NCBI RefSeq assembly: GCF_004793475.1
Contig: NZ_SRYZ01000001.1
Coordinates: 1-64,000, forward strand
Source: Bacteroides muris (ex Afrizal et al. 2022)
Lineage (GTDB): Bacteria; Bacteroidota; Bacteroidia; Bacteroidales; Bacteroidaceae
Reading direction: 5' to 3'
DNA: 64,000 bases
Shown here: one piece after another, positions 52,947-62,885 of the stretch
How the letters are laid out: the number at the start of each line of letters is the position of its first letter
Position numbering within the stretch: the first letter of the stretch is position 1
Position numbers and translations under genes: made by a program
Notes under the pieces: model-generated
What the model was told of the DNA's origin: nothing
What the model saw: only the letters and a program-made list of their open reading frames with translations
The model's database searches: none

Positions 52947-53510
52947 TTACACCAACCCCTCTATCACCTTCGGATAGTATTCATACTCCAGCCGGTGGAT
53001 GCGCTGCGCCAGCTCCTCCGGCGTATCGCCCGGCAGGACGGGACACTTCTGCTGGCAGATAATGCCACCTTCGTCATAATGCTCATTTGTATAATGGATG
53101 GTAATGCCGCTTTCCCTTTCGCCTGAAGCAATCACTGCCTCGTGCACACGGTCGCCGTACATTCCCTTTCCGCCGAACTTGGGCAACAGCGAAGGATGTA
53201 TATTTATCATTTTATTGGGATAAGCATGCAGAATATTGTCCGGCACACGTGCCAGAAACCCTGCCAATACCACAAAATCAATTTCATACTCGCGAAGCGT
53301 CGACAAAACAAGCTCTCCACTTTCCCAATCGCTCTTGGCAAACCAGACACAAGGCACTCCCAAACGCTTTGCACGCTCTAAAACGAACGCATTCTGCCGG
53401 TTAGTCAGAACCAGAGCCACACGTGCCGAATCTTTTTCCCGGAAATAACGGATAATATTCTCGGCATTCGTACCACTTCCCGACGCTAAAACCGCGATAT
53501 TTCTTCTCAT
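52947..53510 (-). CDS. purN: Phosphoribosylglycinamide formyltransferase
   Basis: A 187-residue folate-dependent formyltransferase of purine synthesis. It begins NIAVLASGSGTNAENI (substrate loop) and shows the catalytic region INIHPSLLPKFGGKGMYG with asparagine/histidine, then a GITIHYTNEHYDEGGIICQ segment with the catalytic aspartate. Normal length. Divergent from acpP. Confidence 0.95.
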   Translation of the reverse strand: MRRNIAVLASGSGTNAENIIRYFREKDSARVALVLTNRQNAFVLERAKRLGVPCVWFAKSDWESGELVLSTLREYEIDFVVLAGFLARVPDNILHAYPNKMINIHPSLLPKFGGKGMYGDRVHEAVIASGERESGITIHYTNEHYDEGGIICQQKCPVLPGDTPEELAQRIHRLEYEYYPKVIEGLV

Positions 53511-53576
53511 AACCCCTCCAAATGCTGCACAAAACCGTGAAAAATGTGCAAAAAGATGTATTTAATTCATCAAATA

Positions 53577-53608
53577 TTTGCGCGGAATGATAAATATTCA
53601 TTCCTTTG
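53577..53608 (+). promoter_or_regulatory. Full -33/-7 promoter of acpP-fabF-rnc
   Basis: TTTG (53577-53580), 20-base spacer, TTCCTTTG (53601-53608), 51 bases before the acpP ATG. One mismatch in the -7 box. Confidence 0.7.
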
Positions 53609-53659
53609 CACCGCAAATTTAAAGAAATAAAACTAATTATTAATTAAAAACTTAAAGTT

Positions 53660-53896
53660 ATGTCTGAAATTGCATCAAGAGTGAAAGCGATTATTGTCGA
53701 TAAATTGGGCGTAGAAGAATCAGAAGTTACTAACGAAGCTAGCTTCACCAACGACCTGGGAGCTGATTCTCTTGACACTGTAGAACTTATCATGGAATTC
53801 GAAAAAGAATTCGGTATCTCTATCCCCGACGACCAGGCTGAAAAGATTGGTACTGTAGGTGATGCTGTATCTTATATCGAAGAACACGCTAAGTAA
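53660..53896 (+). CDS. acpP: Acyl carrier protein
   Basis: A 78-residue acidic carrier protein. The phosphopantetheine serine is in the [12 protein letters not shown] motif (Ser at about 38). It carries growing acyl chains in fatty-acid synthesis. Followed by fabF after 21 bases. Codon use is that of a highly expressed gene. Confidence 0.97.
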   Translation: MSEIASRVKAIIVDKLGVEESEVTNEASFTNDLGADSLDTVELIMEFEKEFGISIPDDQAEKIGTVGDAVSYIEEHAK

Positions 53897-53917
53897 TCTT
53901 ATCCATTCGTTTATAAC

Positions 53918-55183
53918 ATGGAATTAAAAAGAGTTGTAGTAACAGGTCTTGGCGCCATTACTCCCATTGGCAACAGCGTTCCCGAATTCTGGGAAAACCT
54001 TGTGAATGGGGTTAGTGGAGCAGGACCTATTACTCATTTCGATGCATCACTTTTCAAGACTCAGTTTGCATGCGAGGTGAAAGGCTTCGATGCTACCAAA
54101 TATATGGACCGCAAAGAGGCCCGCAAGATGGACTTGTATACACAATATGCCATTGCAGTAGCCAAAGAAGCGGTAGGTGACTCTGGGCTTGACGTCGAAA
54201 ATGAGGATTTAAACAGAATCGGTGTCATCTTCGGTGCCGGTATCGGTGGTATCCGTACATTCGAAGAAGAAGCAGGCAACTATGCCTTGAACGGCAAGGA
54301 AATGGGTCCCAAGTTCAATCCGTTCTTCATCCCCAAGATGATTTCGGACATTGCTGCCGGACAGATTTCCATCATGTACGGTTTCCACGGTCTCAACTAC
54401 GCGACTTGTTCTGCATGCGCCACTTCTACAAATGCCATTGCCGATGCATTCAACCTCATCCGTCTGGGTAAGGCCAATGCCATCGTCACCGGTGGTTCGG
54501 AAGCAGCCATCGCTGCTTGCGGTGTAGGCGGTTTCAACGCCATGCATGCATTGTCAACCCGCAACGATTCTCCCGAAACCGCATCCCGTCCGTTCAGCGC
54601 AAGTCGCGACGGATTCATCATGGGTGAAGGTGGTGGTTGCCTTGTTCTCGAGGAACTGGAACACGCCAAGGCACGCGGTGCCAAAATCTATGCGGAAGTT
54701 GCCGGCGTAGGAATGTCTGCCGACGCTCATCACCTGACAGCCTCTCATCCCGAAGGTTTGGGAGCCAAATTAGTGATGCGCAATGCATTGGAAGATGCAG
54801 AAATGAAACCCGAAGAGGTAGATTATATCAATGTTCATGGTACATCTACTCCTGTAGGTGATATTTCGGAAGCAAAAGCAATCAAAGAGGTATTCGGACA
54901 ACATGCGTATGAGTTGAACATCAGTTCGACAAAATCCATGACCGGTCACTTGCTGGGCGCTGCCGGCGCAATAGAATCCATTGCAAGCATCCTCGCCATC
55001 AAGAATGGCATTGTTCCTCCGACTATCAACCACGAAGAGGGTGATAATGACGAAAACATCGACTATGACCTGAACTTTACGTTCAACAAAGCACAAAAAC
55101 GCGAAGTGAACGTAGCCTTGTCCAATACTTTTGGATTCGGTGGTCATAATGCGTGTGTCATATTTAAGAAATACGCAGAATAA
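53918..55183 (+). CDS. fabF: Beta-ketoacyl-ACP synthase II
   Basis: A 421-residue condensing enzyme. The active-site cysteine is in TCSACATSTNAI (about 163-174), with the two catalytic histidines in NVHGTSTPVGD and MTGHLLGAAGA. It starts VVVTGLGAITPIGN as usual. Operon with acpP and rnc; this order is conserved in Bacteroides. Confidence 0.97.
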   Translation: MELKRVVVTGLGAITPIGNSVPEFWENLVNGVSGAGPITHFDASLFKTQFACEVKGFDATKYMDRKEARKMDLYTQYAIAVAKEAVGDSGLDVENEDLNRIGVIFGAGIGGIRTFEEEAGNYALNGKEMGPKFNPFFIPKMISDIAAGQISIMYGFHGLNYATCSACATSTNAIADAFNLIRLGKANAIVTGGSEAAIAACGVGGFNAMHALSTRNDSPETASRPFSASRDGFIMGEGGGCLVLEELEHAKARGAKIYAEVAGVGMSADAHHLTASHPEGLGAKLVMRNALEDAEMKPEEVDYINVHGTSTPVGDISEAKAIKEVFGQHAYELNISSTKSMTGHLLGAAGAIESIASILAIKNGIVPPTINHEEGDNDENIDYDLNFTFNKAQKREVNVALSNTFGFGGHNACVIFKKYAE

Positions 55184-55190
55184 TAAGGTC

Positions 55191-56033
55191 GTGTTACGTA
55201 ACCAAATAGACAAAATAAGGCTCTTGTTCCGCAAGGATAGAGAGTCTTATTTTTGTTTCTACAGAATTCTCGGCTTCTTCCCACGTGACATCAAGGTTTA
55301 CCAGCAGGCTTTGCTGCATAAATCCATCTCCCTGCGTTCCGAAAAAGGACGCCCCGTTAATAACGAACGGCTTGAATTTTTGGGAGATGCCATCCTGGAC
55401 GCTATTGTAGGAGACATTGTATACTGCCACTTTGAAGGACGCCGCGAGGGTTTCCTTACCAACACCCGCTCTAAAATTGTACAGCGCGAAACGCTCAACA
55501 AACTGGCCGTGGAAATCGGACTGGACAAACTGGTGAAATACTCTACCCGCTCCTCGTCCCACAACAGTTACATGTACGGCAATGCATTCGAAGCCTTCAT
55601 CGGCGCCATTTATCTGGACCAGGGCTACGACCGTTGCAAGCAGTTCATGGAAAAGAAGATTTTCCAAAACTACATCGACCTCGACAAGATGTCTCGCAAA
55701 GAGGTCAACTTCAAGTCAAAACTCATCGAATGGAGCCAGAAAAACAAAATGGAGGTGTCATTCGAGCTTATCGAGCAATTTATTGACGAAGAGCACAATC
55801 CTATGTTCCACACCGAAGTCCGCATCGAAGGGCTCTCGGCAGGTACAGGTACAGGCTATTCCAAAAAAGAGTCACAACAGAATGCCGCACAGATAGCATT
55901 GAAGAAACTCAAAGAAGACGAGGCTTTCAAGGAGGAGATTCTGACTGCAAAGGAACGGAACCATACGGTGGAGAACACAACATCGCCTACTACAGAATCA
56001 GAAGATACTTCCGAATTACCTACGCACGAATAA
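55191..56033 (+). CDS. rnc: Ribonuclease III
   Basis: A 280-residue double-strand RNA endonuclease. The signature NERLEFLGDAILDAIVGD (about 55-72) and the second metal-site region around GNAFEAFIGAIYLDQG are present. A double-stranded RNA-binding domain (about 170-240) follows with GYSKKESQQNAAQIALKKL. The start is taken as GTG at 55191 (VLRNQIDKIRLLFRK), which fits relatives; the frame is open to 55131 inside fabF. An acidic tail of about 35 residues is extra to the domain. Confidence 0.93.
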   Translation: MLRNQIDKIRLLFRKDRESYFCFYRILGFFPRDIKVYQQALLHKSISLRSEKGRPVNNERLEFLGDAILDAIVGDIVYCHFEGRREGFLTNTRSKIVQRETLNKLAVEIGLDKLVKYSTRSSSHNSYMYGNAFEAFIGAIYLDQGYDRCKQFMEKKIFQNYIDLDKMSRKEVNFKSKLIEWSQKNKMEVSFELIEQFIDEEHNPMFHTEVRIEGLSAGTGTGYSKKESQQNAAQIALKKLKEDEAFKEEILTAKERNHTVENTTSPTTESEDTSELPTHE

Positions 56034-56319
56034 AAAACGATTTGCGAAAACAAAAGACAGATCAGTCTAAATAGTGTTATTTTTTTTAAAAAAAACGTCA
56101 TTGTTTGTATATTACATGTATTCTCCGTATATTGTAAGCAAATCATTAAGACATCAAATATTAACTTTAAATCCGAATAAAAACTATAACTATCAAATTG
56201 AAAGTTTCATTGATTTAAAAATTATAAGTCTGCAACGGGAAATTTTCTATTAAAATTCAAAATAGGCTTTTTTAATTGACAATTCTTTTTCTATTAATAA
56301 GCTTAAAAAACAAAACATT

Positions 56320-57054
56320 ATGAAAAGTAAAGCCTCCTTTTTGTTCATTTTATGCAGTTTCCTGTTCTCATGTTCAAACAACCTGAACATAAATGACGAG
56401 ATTCAAGAGTACAAAACCTATGAAAAAGTAAACAGTTCAACGTTACAGCAACAAATATTGGATTATTTGGGGCAAAAAACTCTGACTAGAAACTCATCAC
56501 CAACAACACCATTTGAGCCAACGGACATCTATGACATTACAACTCAAGAAATTGTATGTCCCAATCCAAATTCTGATGAAACCATGATAGTGGTTCGTAA
56601 TGTTACAGATGCCAATAACATAATGGCATTCTACAAAAAGAACGATACTATTGAAAGTTGTTTGATTATAGAATATAATCAAACAGTAAGCACTACCAAT
56701 GAAACATCATTCATATGTAAAGATCAGGATAATATTCCCATTTTCAAAGCAATAATCAACAACACCAATGAAACTTGTGAGGTTGTCGAAATCTATGAAG
56801 GCATTGAACTAATAAATACAAAAACGAAAAACTGGGGATGCAATTTGGCTTTAGGATTATCAGGTATAATATGGTCAACCGCCGCATCAACAGCCAGTAT
56901 GGGAGTAGGAGTCGTTGTTGCTATTGGTTGGTTAGTTTTTCAAACATGGGCATGTGATGTTGCCACATCATCTACCACTGTTCCTGACGAGACGCCCGAT
57001 ACAGACGAAACAGTTCCTGTTTCTGAAGATTCCACAAATAGTACAGAGCCATGA
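56320..57054 (+). CDS. Unknown lipoprotein with Cys-bracketed hydrophobic C-terminal segment
   Basis: A 244-residue protein I do not recognise. The signal peptide ends LFSC (lipid Cys18). Residues 19-165 are soluble and asparagine/threonine-rich. Residues 174-212 form one Gly/Ala/Val-rich hydrophobic helix bracketed by two cysteines (GC at 174 and AC at 212). The last 30 residues are an acidic, threonine- and proline-rich tail. The bracketed segment looks like a hydrophobic bacteriocin core or a membrane hairpin. The gene overlaps the next by ATGA. The DNA is AT-rich against flanking rnc and pfkA, suggesting an inserted island. Alternatives: an envelope stress or surface lipoprotein. Confidence 0.7.
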   Translation: MKSKASFLFILCSFLFSCSNNLNINDEIQEYKTYEKVNSSTLQQQILDYLGQKTLTRNSSPTTPFEPTDIYDITTQEIVCPNPNSDETMIVVRNVTDANNIMAFYKKNDTIESCLIIEYNQTVSTTNETSFICKDQDNIPIFKAIINNTNETCEVVEIYEGIELINTKTKNWGCNLALGLSGIIWSTAASTASMGVGVVVAIGWLVFQTWACDVATSSTTVPDETPDTDETVPVSEDSTNSTEP

Positions 57055-57434
57055 ATAAAAAATTAATCATCCCCCTGCTATCTTTTCTATTGGTCATTGC
57101 AGGATTCACTACACTCCTTTTGTGCCAAGAGTATAATTGGCTGTTTTCTTGTTCTATTGCTACTATGTTCACGATGAGCGGAAACCTTATCGGATTGTTT
57201 GTTTCCAAACGAATTTACGTAGCTAAACCGACCTTGAAAAGACTTGGAGGATGGCTTTTTCCGGCCATCCTATGCTCTATATTATGTCGTATTCTCATTA
57301 CCGACATTGCTATCAGAAACATATCCATTGTGGCCATCAACATTGCTTTGGCTTTAAGCACAGTATTCTACATCATGCATTCGGTAAAACATAAGCCGGA
57401 TGATATAAAGGTAAAAGAAAGCCGACTCCTATAG
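57051..57434 (+). CDS. Small four-helix membrane protein, unknown
   Basis: A 127-residue inner-membrane protein with helices at about 5-25, 33-53, 67-87 and 90-111 and a basic tail. No family recognised. Its ATG overlaps the stop of the lipoprotein gene (ATGA), so the two are translated together. Size and topology are like immunity or accessory proteins of membrane-active peptides; this is inference from position. Confidence 0.7.
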   Translation: MNKKLIIPLLSFLLVIAGFTTLLLCQEYNWLFSCSIATMFTMSGNLIGLFVSKRIYVAKPTLKRLGGWLFPAILCSILCRILITDIAIRNISIVAINIALALSTVFYIMHSVKHKPDDIKVKESRLL

Positions 57435-57446
57435 AGCAGGAGCGGC
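57421..57446 (+). terminator. Hairpin at the end of the two-gene island
   Basis: GCCG-a-CTCCT, 7-base loop, AGGAG-CGGC, overlapping the membrane-protein stop at 57434. No T-tract. Confidence 0.45.
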
Positions 57447-57467
57447 ACAATCTTTCAAGAAGCTTTC

Positions 57468-57512
57468 TTTAATAAAAGGGAGACCGTACTTTTAATAAAG
57501 GGAAGCCATACT
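57468..57512. repeat. Tandem 22/23-bp direct repeat at the pfkA 3' end
   Basis: TTTAATAAAAGGGAGACCGTACT-type unit (two adjacent copies, 57468-57490 and 57491-57512) with a few differences. The second copy ends exactly at the pfkA stop codon. Confidence 0.7.
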
Positions 57513-58523
57513 TTATCCAAAGCAGATTCCCATTCTGCGTCCTTGCACCACCAAGTCATTGTCTGCTGTCACCAGCTTCAGCTTGCCGGCTATTTCCTCC
57601 AACGGCGCGGAAGAGATTTCATTGCCTTTCAGGGTAATCATCCGTCCGAACTGCCCGTTGGCAATGAGCTCCGTGGCGTGTCCTCCCATGCGGGTGGAAA
57701 GGTTACGGTCAAAAGGTGTGGGTGAGCCGCCACGCTGAATATAACCCAGCACAGTCTCACGGGTCTCAATACCCGTTTCATACTCTATCTCCTGAGCGAT
57801 GTATTCGGCCGCACGCTTCCGCCCGTCCGTCTGTATGCCTTCGGCCACCACCACGATGGAGTAAGGCTTTCCTTTCTTCAGCCGATTCAGAATCGTTTCT
57901 CCTATGCGGTGAATATTATAGGGAATCTCCGGAATCAGAATCACGTCACCACCACCTGCCATACCGGAGTATAAGGCTATCCAACCTGCCTTGTGCCCCA
58001 TCACCTCAATCACCATCACCCGTTTGTGCGAACTGGCCGTACTGTGCAGCCGGTCGATGGCATCCGTAGCAATACTGACGGCAGAATCAAATCCAAAGGA
58101 GAAATCGGTTCCCCAGATATCGTTGTCTATGGTTTTAGGTACAGACACAATGTTCAGCCCCATAGCAGAGAGTTTGGCGGCTGTCTTCTGCGTACCGTTC
58201 CCGCCGATACAGACTACACAATCAAGCCCCATCTCTTCGATATTCCGCGCTATCAGTGCCGGTTTGTCCACGCCGGACATCACGCCGTTCTTCTTAAAGG
58301 GCTTCTCGCGCGAAGTACCGAGCATCGTACCTCCCAAGTTCAGCAAACCAGATAAGGATTTTTCGGTAAACGACTCCACATCCTTGGTCAGCAGCCCCTG
58401 AAAACCGCTGTGAATGCCAATTACTTCCATTCCATAATGGTTGATAGCTGTTTTACATACACCGCGAATGGTAGCGTTGATGCCGGGACAGTCGCCTCCT
58501 GAAGTCAAAATACCTATTCTCAT
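57513..58523 (-). CDS. pfkA: 6-phosphofructokinase
   Basis: A 336-residue phosphofructokinase. It begins IGILTSGGDCPGINA. The nucleotide-phosphate loop reads GGNGT at 107-111, where E. coli PfkA has GGDGS, and the catalytic loop is PKTIDND at 129-135, where E. coli has PGTIDND. Keeping the glycine after the N and having lysine in PKTIDND is the pattern of ATP-dependent group III-like enzymes rather than PPi enzymes (which have GGDD). The Asp-to-Asn change is unusual. Bacteroides carry several paralogues. Confidence 0.9.
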   Translation of the reverse strand: MRIGILTSGGDCPGINATIRGVCKTAINHYGMEVIGIHSGFQGLLTKDVESFTEKSLSGLLNLGGTMLGTSREKPFKKNGVMSGVDKPALIARNIEEMGLDCVVCIGGNGTQKTAAKLSAMGLNIVSVPKTIDNDIWGTDFSFGFDSAVSIATDAIDRLHSTASSHKRVMVIEVMGHKAGWIALYSGMAGGGDVILIPEIPYNIHRIGETILNRLKKGKPYSIVVVAEGIQTDGRKRAAEYIAQEIEYETGIETRETVLGYIQRGGSPTPFDRNLSTRMGGHATELIANGQFGRMITLKGNEISSAPLEEIAGKLKLVTADNDLVVQGRRMGICFG

Positions 58524-58608
58524 GATATTTTTGTTTGAATTATTGTTCTATAGGTCCGTAAAGATAGAAAAAAAAGAGAAAAAAGATAGAGATGCCGATA
58601 AATAAGAT

Positions 58609-58616
58609 TATTTTTG
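58609..58616 (+). promoter_or_regulatory. Promoter -7 box of the GH3-type gene
   Basis: TATTTTTG, 29 bases before the ATG at 58646. Confidence 0.5.
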
Positions 58617-58645
58617 CGGTTTAAAATAAGATTTCACAAAGAACG

Positions 58646-60157
58646 ATGAATATTACACAGTTTCTGAATAAGGTATATTTTGCTCCCCGTCTGAAAGAAA
58701 TCGAACAATACACCAGCCATGCAGGTGAATTGCAACAGCTTGTACTGCAACGTCTCGTCCGGACAGCGGCAAACACGGAGTGGGGAAAGAAGCACGACTA
58801 TGCCTCTATCCGTACTTATGAAGATTTCAAGAAGCGCCTTCCCATACAAACTTACGAAGAAGTAAAACCTTATGTAACCCGCCTGCGTGCCGGTGAGCAG
58901 AATCTGCTTTGGCCTTCGGAAATACGTTGGTTTGCCAAATCATCGGGTACCACCAACGACAAGAGTAAGTTCCTGCCCGTCAGCCGGGAGTCCTTGCACG
59001 ATACGCATTACAAGGGAGGCCGGGATGCCGTTGCCATCTATCTGGGACAGAATCCTGAAAGTCGTTTCTTTTCCGGTAAAGGGCTTATCCTTGGAGGCAG
59101 CCACGCTCCCAACCTGAACACCAACCACAGTCTTGTAGGCGACCTCTCCGCCATCCTCATAGAAAATATCAACCCGCTGGTAAACTTTGTCCGCGTACCC
59201 CGCAAACAAACGGCCTTGATGGAGCACTTCGAGCCCAAAATGGAGGCTATAGCCCGCGAAACCATCCATGCAAATGTCAGCAACCTTTCCGGAGTACCGT
59301 CCTGGATGCTTGTACTCATCAAGCATATACTGGAAAAGACGGGAAAACAGAGCCTCGAGGAAATATGGCCCAACTTGGAGGTATTCTTCCACGGCGGCGT
59401 TGCCTTCACTCCCTACCGCGAGCAATACAAAGATGTCATCCGCAGCAGCAAGATGCATTATGTAGAGACTTACAACGCATCCGAAGGTTACTTCGGCACG
59501 CAGAACGACCCTGCAGACCCTGCCATGTTACTGATGATTGACTACGGCATCTTCTACGAATTCATCCCACTGGAAGATGTAGGCAAGGAGAATCCGAACA
59601 CTTTCTGCCTCGAAGAGGTGGAACTGAACAAGAACTACGCCATGGTAATCTCCACTTCTGCCGGTTTGTGGCGATATATGATTGGGGATACGGTGAAGTT
59701 CACGTCGAAACATCCCTATAAGTTCGTCATCACCGGACGCACCAAGCACTTTATCAACGCGTTCGGCGAGGAGCTGATTGTGGATAATGCGGAAAGAGGA
59801 CTTGCCAGGGCATGTGCCGAGACCGGTGCACAGGTAGTGGATTACTCTGCTGCTCCCGTGTTTATGGACAAGCATGCCAAATGCCGCCACCAGTGGCTGA
59901 TAGAGTTTGCACAAATGCCGGACAGCCTGGAGAAGTTCGCCAAAGTATTGGACGACACCCTGAAAGAGGTGAACTCCGACTACGAAGCTAAAAGGCAGAA
60001 TAATCTGGCGCTGCAACCGCTGGAAGTCATCGTCGCCCGTCCCAACCTCTTCCACGACTGGCTGGACAGCAAGGGTAAACTCGGCGGGCAGCATAAGGTG
60101 CCACGGCTCAGCAATACGAGGGAGTATATAGAGGAGATGCTGAAGCTGAACGAATAA
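58646..60157 (+). CDS. GH3 auxin-responsive-promoter family acyl-adenylating enzyme
   Basis: A 503-residue ANL-like (GH3) protein. The ATP-binding loop FAKSSGTTNDKSKFLPVS is at about residues 93-110. YNASEGYFG and the hinge-region segment MIGDTVKF...FVITGRTKHFINAFGEEL follow. Plant members join amino acids to hormones; bacterial members are widespread in Bacteroidetes with unknown substrates. No signal peptide. It is convergent with mnmA, 19 bases apart. Confidence 0.88.
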   Translation: MNITQFLNKVYFAPRLKEIEQYTSHAGELQQLVLQRLVRTAANTEWGKKHDYASIRTYEDFKKRLPIQTYEEVKPYVTRLRAGEQNLLWPSEIRWFAKSSGTTNDKSKFLPVSRESLHDTHYKGGRDAVAIYLGQNPESRFFSGKGLILGGSHAPNLNTNHSLVGDLSAILIENINPLVNFVRVPRKQTALMEHFEPKMEAIARETIHANVSNLSGVPSWMLVLIKHILEKTGKQSLEEIWPNLEVFFHGGVAFTPYREQYKDVIRSSKMHYVETYNASEGYFGTQNDPADPAMLLMIDYGIFYEFIPLEDVGKENPNTFCLEEVELNKNYAMVISTSAGLWRYMIGDTVKFTSKHPYKFVITGRTKHFINAFGEELIVDNAERGLARACAETGAQVVDYSAAPVFMDKHAKCRHQWLIEFAQMPDSLEKFAKVLDDTLKEVNSDYEAKRQNNLALQPLEVIVARPNLFHDWLDSKGKLGGQHKVPRLSNTREYIEEMLKLNE

Positions 60158-60176
60158 CAAAATATGAAGGCAGATT

Positions 60177-61232
60177 TTATCCCAAAATAATTCCACCGCC
60201 CAGCAGCAGCCCACTTTCATCATAGAAAGCCGCTGCCTGCCCCGGTGCAATAGATTCCAGCGGCTCTAACAGGCGGACATGCAGCAATCCCTCCACTGTG
60301 AGACTTACCTTACAGTGGTTTGCCTGCTTACGATAGCGTATCTTCACAATAACCTCGTCTGCACCCAGCACGCGACTGTTATCCACCAGGTTCCACTCTC
60401 CCAGCCACATTTCCTGCTTGTAGAGAGAAGAAAGCGGGGCTAGAACGACTTCATTGGTCTCCACTCTTGTCTCTTTCACAAAAACAGCTTTGTTCAAATG
60501 GATGCCCAAGCCCCTACGTTGCCCTACGGTATAAAACGGATACCCCTCATGCCATCCCAAGAAATCTCCCTTTTCATCGACGAATCTACCTTTACCGGGT
60601 AATAGTGTTTCGGGGACTTCACGCTTCAGAAAGGAACGGTAATCCAAAGGGCAAAAGCACACACCTATACTGTCTTTCTTCGCAGCCACCTGCCCGAAAC
60701 CACGCTCCGCCGCATACGAGCGCGCCTCATTTTTCGTAATATCTCCCATCGGAAGCAACATACGCCGCAGAATATCCTGCTTCAACCCCCACAGAAAGAA
60801 GGTCTGGTCTTTATCCTTATCTGCGGCAGGAGCTATGTAATACTTTCCTCCAGACAAGACTTTGCGCACATAATGTCCGGTAGAAATCCAATAAATCCCC
60901 TTTTCATCGGCTATTTTAGCCAACAGTGCCCACTTCAGTTCATTATTGCATACTGTGCAAGGAACGGGAGTACGCCCCCTCAGATACTCTTCCACAAAAT
61001 AGCGGATAATACGCGAACGGAAAAGCTCGCGTGCATCATAGGCGATGTGTTTCATCCCCAGCTTCAGGGCCAGAGCCCGTGCATCTTCCAGATACCCGAT
61101 TTCATCCCCTGCCTCATAGAAACGGAAAGTCACGCCAGTCACCTCATAACCGGCTTCCTGCAACCTCATGGCGGCCACGGAACTATCCGTACCGCCGCTC
61201 ATGCCAAGCAATACACGTTTATCTGACTTCAT
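60177..61232 (-). CDS. mnmA: tRNA-specific 2-thiouridylase
   Basis: A 351-residue enzyme that thiolates wobble uridine in tRNA. PP-loop ATPase motif [12 protein letters not shown], the first catalytic cysteine in [10 protein letters not shown] and the second in IGVCFCP are all present, followed by the beta-barrel domain. The ATG at 61232 is preferred over the longer frame from 61271 because a TACTTTTG promoter box lies only 5 bases before it. Confidence 0.93.
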   Translation of the reverse strand: MKSDKRVLLGMSGGTDSSVAAMRLQEAGYEVTGVTFRFYEAGDEIGYLEDARALALKLGMKHIAYDARELFRSRIIRYFVEEYLRGRTPVPCTVCNNELKWALLAKIADEKGIYWISTGHYVRKVLSGGKYYIAPAADKDKDQTFFLWGLKQDILRRMLLPMGDITKNEARSYAAERGFGQVAAKKDSIGVCFCPLDYRSFLKREVPETLLPGKGRFVDEKGDFLGWHEGYPFYTVGQRRGLGIHLNKAVFVKETRVETNEVVLAPLSSLYKQEMWLGEWNLVDNSRVLGADEVIVKIRYRKQANHCKVSLTVEGLLHVRLLEPLESIAPGQAAAFYDESGLLLGGGIILG

Positions 61233-61237
61233 GGATA

Positions 61238-61245
61238 CAAAAGTA
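61238..61245 (-). promoter_or_regulatory. Promoter -7 box of mnmA, giving a near-leaderless transcript
   Basis: Minus-strand TACTTTTG ends 5 bases before the mnmA ATG, so transcription should start at or beside the start codon. Confidence 0.6.
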
Positions 61246-61319
61246 ATAAACGAAGGTGAAATCCGCTGCATTTACTCTTATAAAACAGAATATCATTATA
61301 GATTTTCACAGATTTATTA

Positions 61320-61327
61320 TACCTTTG
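61320..61327 (+). promoter_or_regulatory. Promoter -7 box of cysS
   Basis: TACCTTTG, 30 bases before the ATG at 61358. Confidence 0.65.
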
Positions 61328-61357
61328 TACTCCTAAAAGAACTAATAATCAACTGTT

Positions 61358-62833
61358 ATGGAACATCAACTGACCATTTACAACACTTTAAATAGAAAAA
61401 AAGAGCTGTTTGTACCGCTGCATGCACCGCATGTAGGCATGTATGTCTGCGGACCGACCGTGTACGGTGACCCGCATTTGGGACATGCACGCCCTGCCAT
61501 CACTTTCGACCTGCTGTTCCGCTACCTGACGCACATCGGCTACAAGGTGCGCTATGTCCGCAACATTACCGACGTGGGCCATCTGGAGCACGATGCCGAC
61601 GAAGGAGAGGACAAGATTGCCAAGAAAGCACGTCTGGAGCAACTGGAGCCAATGGAAGTGGCGCAATACTACATCAATCGCTACCACAAGGCAATGGATG
61701 CATTGAATGTGCTGTCGCCCAGCATTGAACCGCATGCCAGCGGCCACATCATCGAGCAGATAGAACTTGTAAAGGAGATTTTGAAGAACGGATATGCCTA
61801 CGAAAGTGAAGGCTCCGTTTATTTCGATGTAGAAAAATACAATAAAGACCATCACTACGGCAAGCTCTCCGGACGCAACCTGGATGATGTTCTCAACACA
61901 ACCCGCGAACTGGACGGACAGAGCGAGAAGCACAACCCCGCAGACTTTGCCCTCTGGAAATGTGCGCAACCGGAACACATCATGCGCTGGCCCAGCCCGT
62001 GGAGCGACGGCTTCCCCGGCTGGCACGCCGAATGTACAGCCATGGGAAAGAAATACTTGGGCGAGCACTTCGACATTCATGGCGGCGGCATGGACCTTAT
62101 CTTCCCGCATCACGAATGCGAGATTGCACAATCCGTAGCTTCCCAAGGGGAAGATATGGTACATTATTGGATGCACAATAATATGCTGACCGTGAACGGA
62201 CAGAAAATGGGTAAGTCTTATGGTAACTTCATCACATTGGAAGAGCTCTTCAAAGGCACACACCCCATGCTGGAGCAAGCCTACAGCCCAATGACCATTC
62301 GCTTCTTCACCCTGCAAGCCCACTACCGCAGTACGGTAGACTTCAGCAATGAAGCTCTGCAAGCCGCTGAAAAAGGGCTGGCAAGACTGATGGATGCTGT
62401 ACATGGACTGGACAAGATTACCCCTGCTTCAATCTCTACCATAGACGTGAAATCTCTGCGTGCCAAGTGTTACGAAGCCATGAATGATGACTTGAACTCA
62501 CCGATTGTCATCGCCCACCTCTTCGACGGCGCCAAGATGGTAAACAATATCCTGGCAGGAAACGATTCCATCACAGCCGAAGACCTGAAAGAATTGAAGG
62601 AAACCTTCTATCTTTTCTGCTTCGACATCTTAGGATTACAAGAAGGCAACGCCTCCAACGAGGAGCGTGAAGCCGCCTTCGGCAAAGTAGTGGACATGCT
62701 ATTGGAAGAGCGTTCAAAAGCAAAAGCCAACAAAGATTGGGCTACATCCGATAAAATCCGTAATGAACTCACCGCACTCGGTTTCGAGATTAAGGACGGT
62801 AAGGACGGAAGCGAATGGAAGCTGAATAAATAA
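61358..62833 (+). CDS. cysS: Cysteinyl-tRNA synthetase
   Basis: A 491-residue class I synthetase. The HIGH-like motif is [10 protein letters not shown], zinc ligands include YVCGPTVYG near the start and the [11 protein letters not shown] region, and the KMSKS loop reads KMGKSYGN. The C-terminal anticodon-binding domain is complete. It is divergent from mnmA, and a hairpin terminator follows. Confidence 0.97.
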   Translation: MEHQLTIYNTLNRKKELFVPLHAPHVGMYVCGPTVYGDPHLGHARPAITFDLLFRYLTHIGYKVRYVRNITDVGHLEHDADEGEDKIAKKARLEQLEPMEVAQYYINRYHKAMDALNVLSPSIEPHASGHIIEQIELVKEILKNGYAYESEGSVYFDVEKYNKDHHYGKLSGRNLDDVLNTTRELDGQSEKHNPADFALWKCAQPEHIMRWPSPWSDGFPGWHAECTAMGKKYLGEHFDIHGGGMDLIFPHHECEIAQSVASQGEDMVHYWMHNNMLTVNGQKMGKSYGNFITLEELFKGTHPMLEQAYSPMTIRFFTLQAHYRSTVDFSNEALQAAEKGLARLMDAVHGLDKITPASISTIDVKSLRAKCYEAMNDDLNSPIVIAHLFDGAKMVNNILAGNDSITAEDLKELKETFYLFCFDILGLQEGNASNEEREAAFGKVVDMLLEERSKAKANKDWATSDKIRNELTALGFEIKDGKDGSEWKLNK

Positions 62834-62885
62834 CAAATGTATCACAACTCACCACAGATTTATACAGATTGAGGTAAGTTTTAGA

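Noticed and set aside
61388..62404. 338-codon minus-strand frame
   Set aside because: Antisense shadow of cysS, which has all synthetase motifs.
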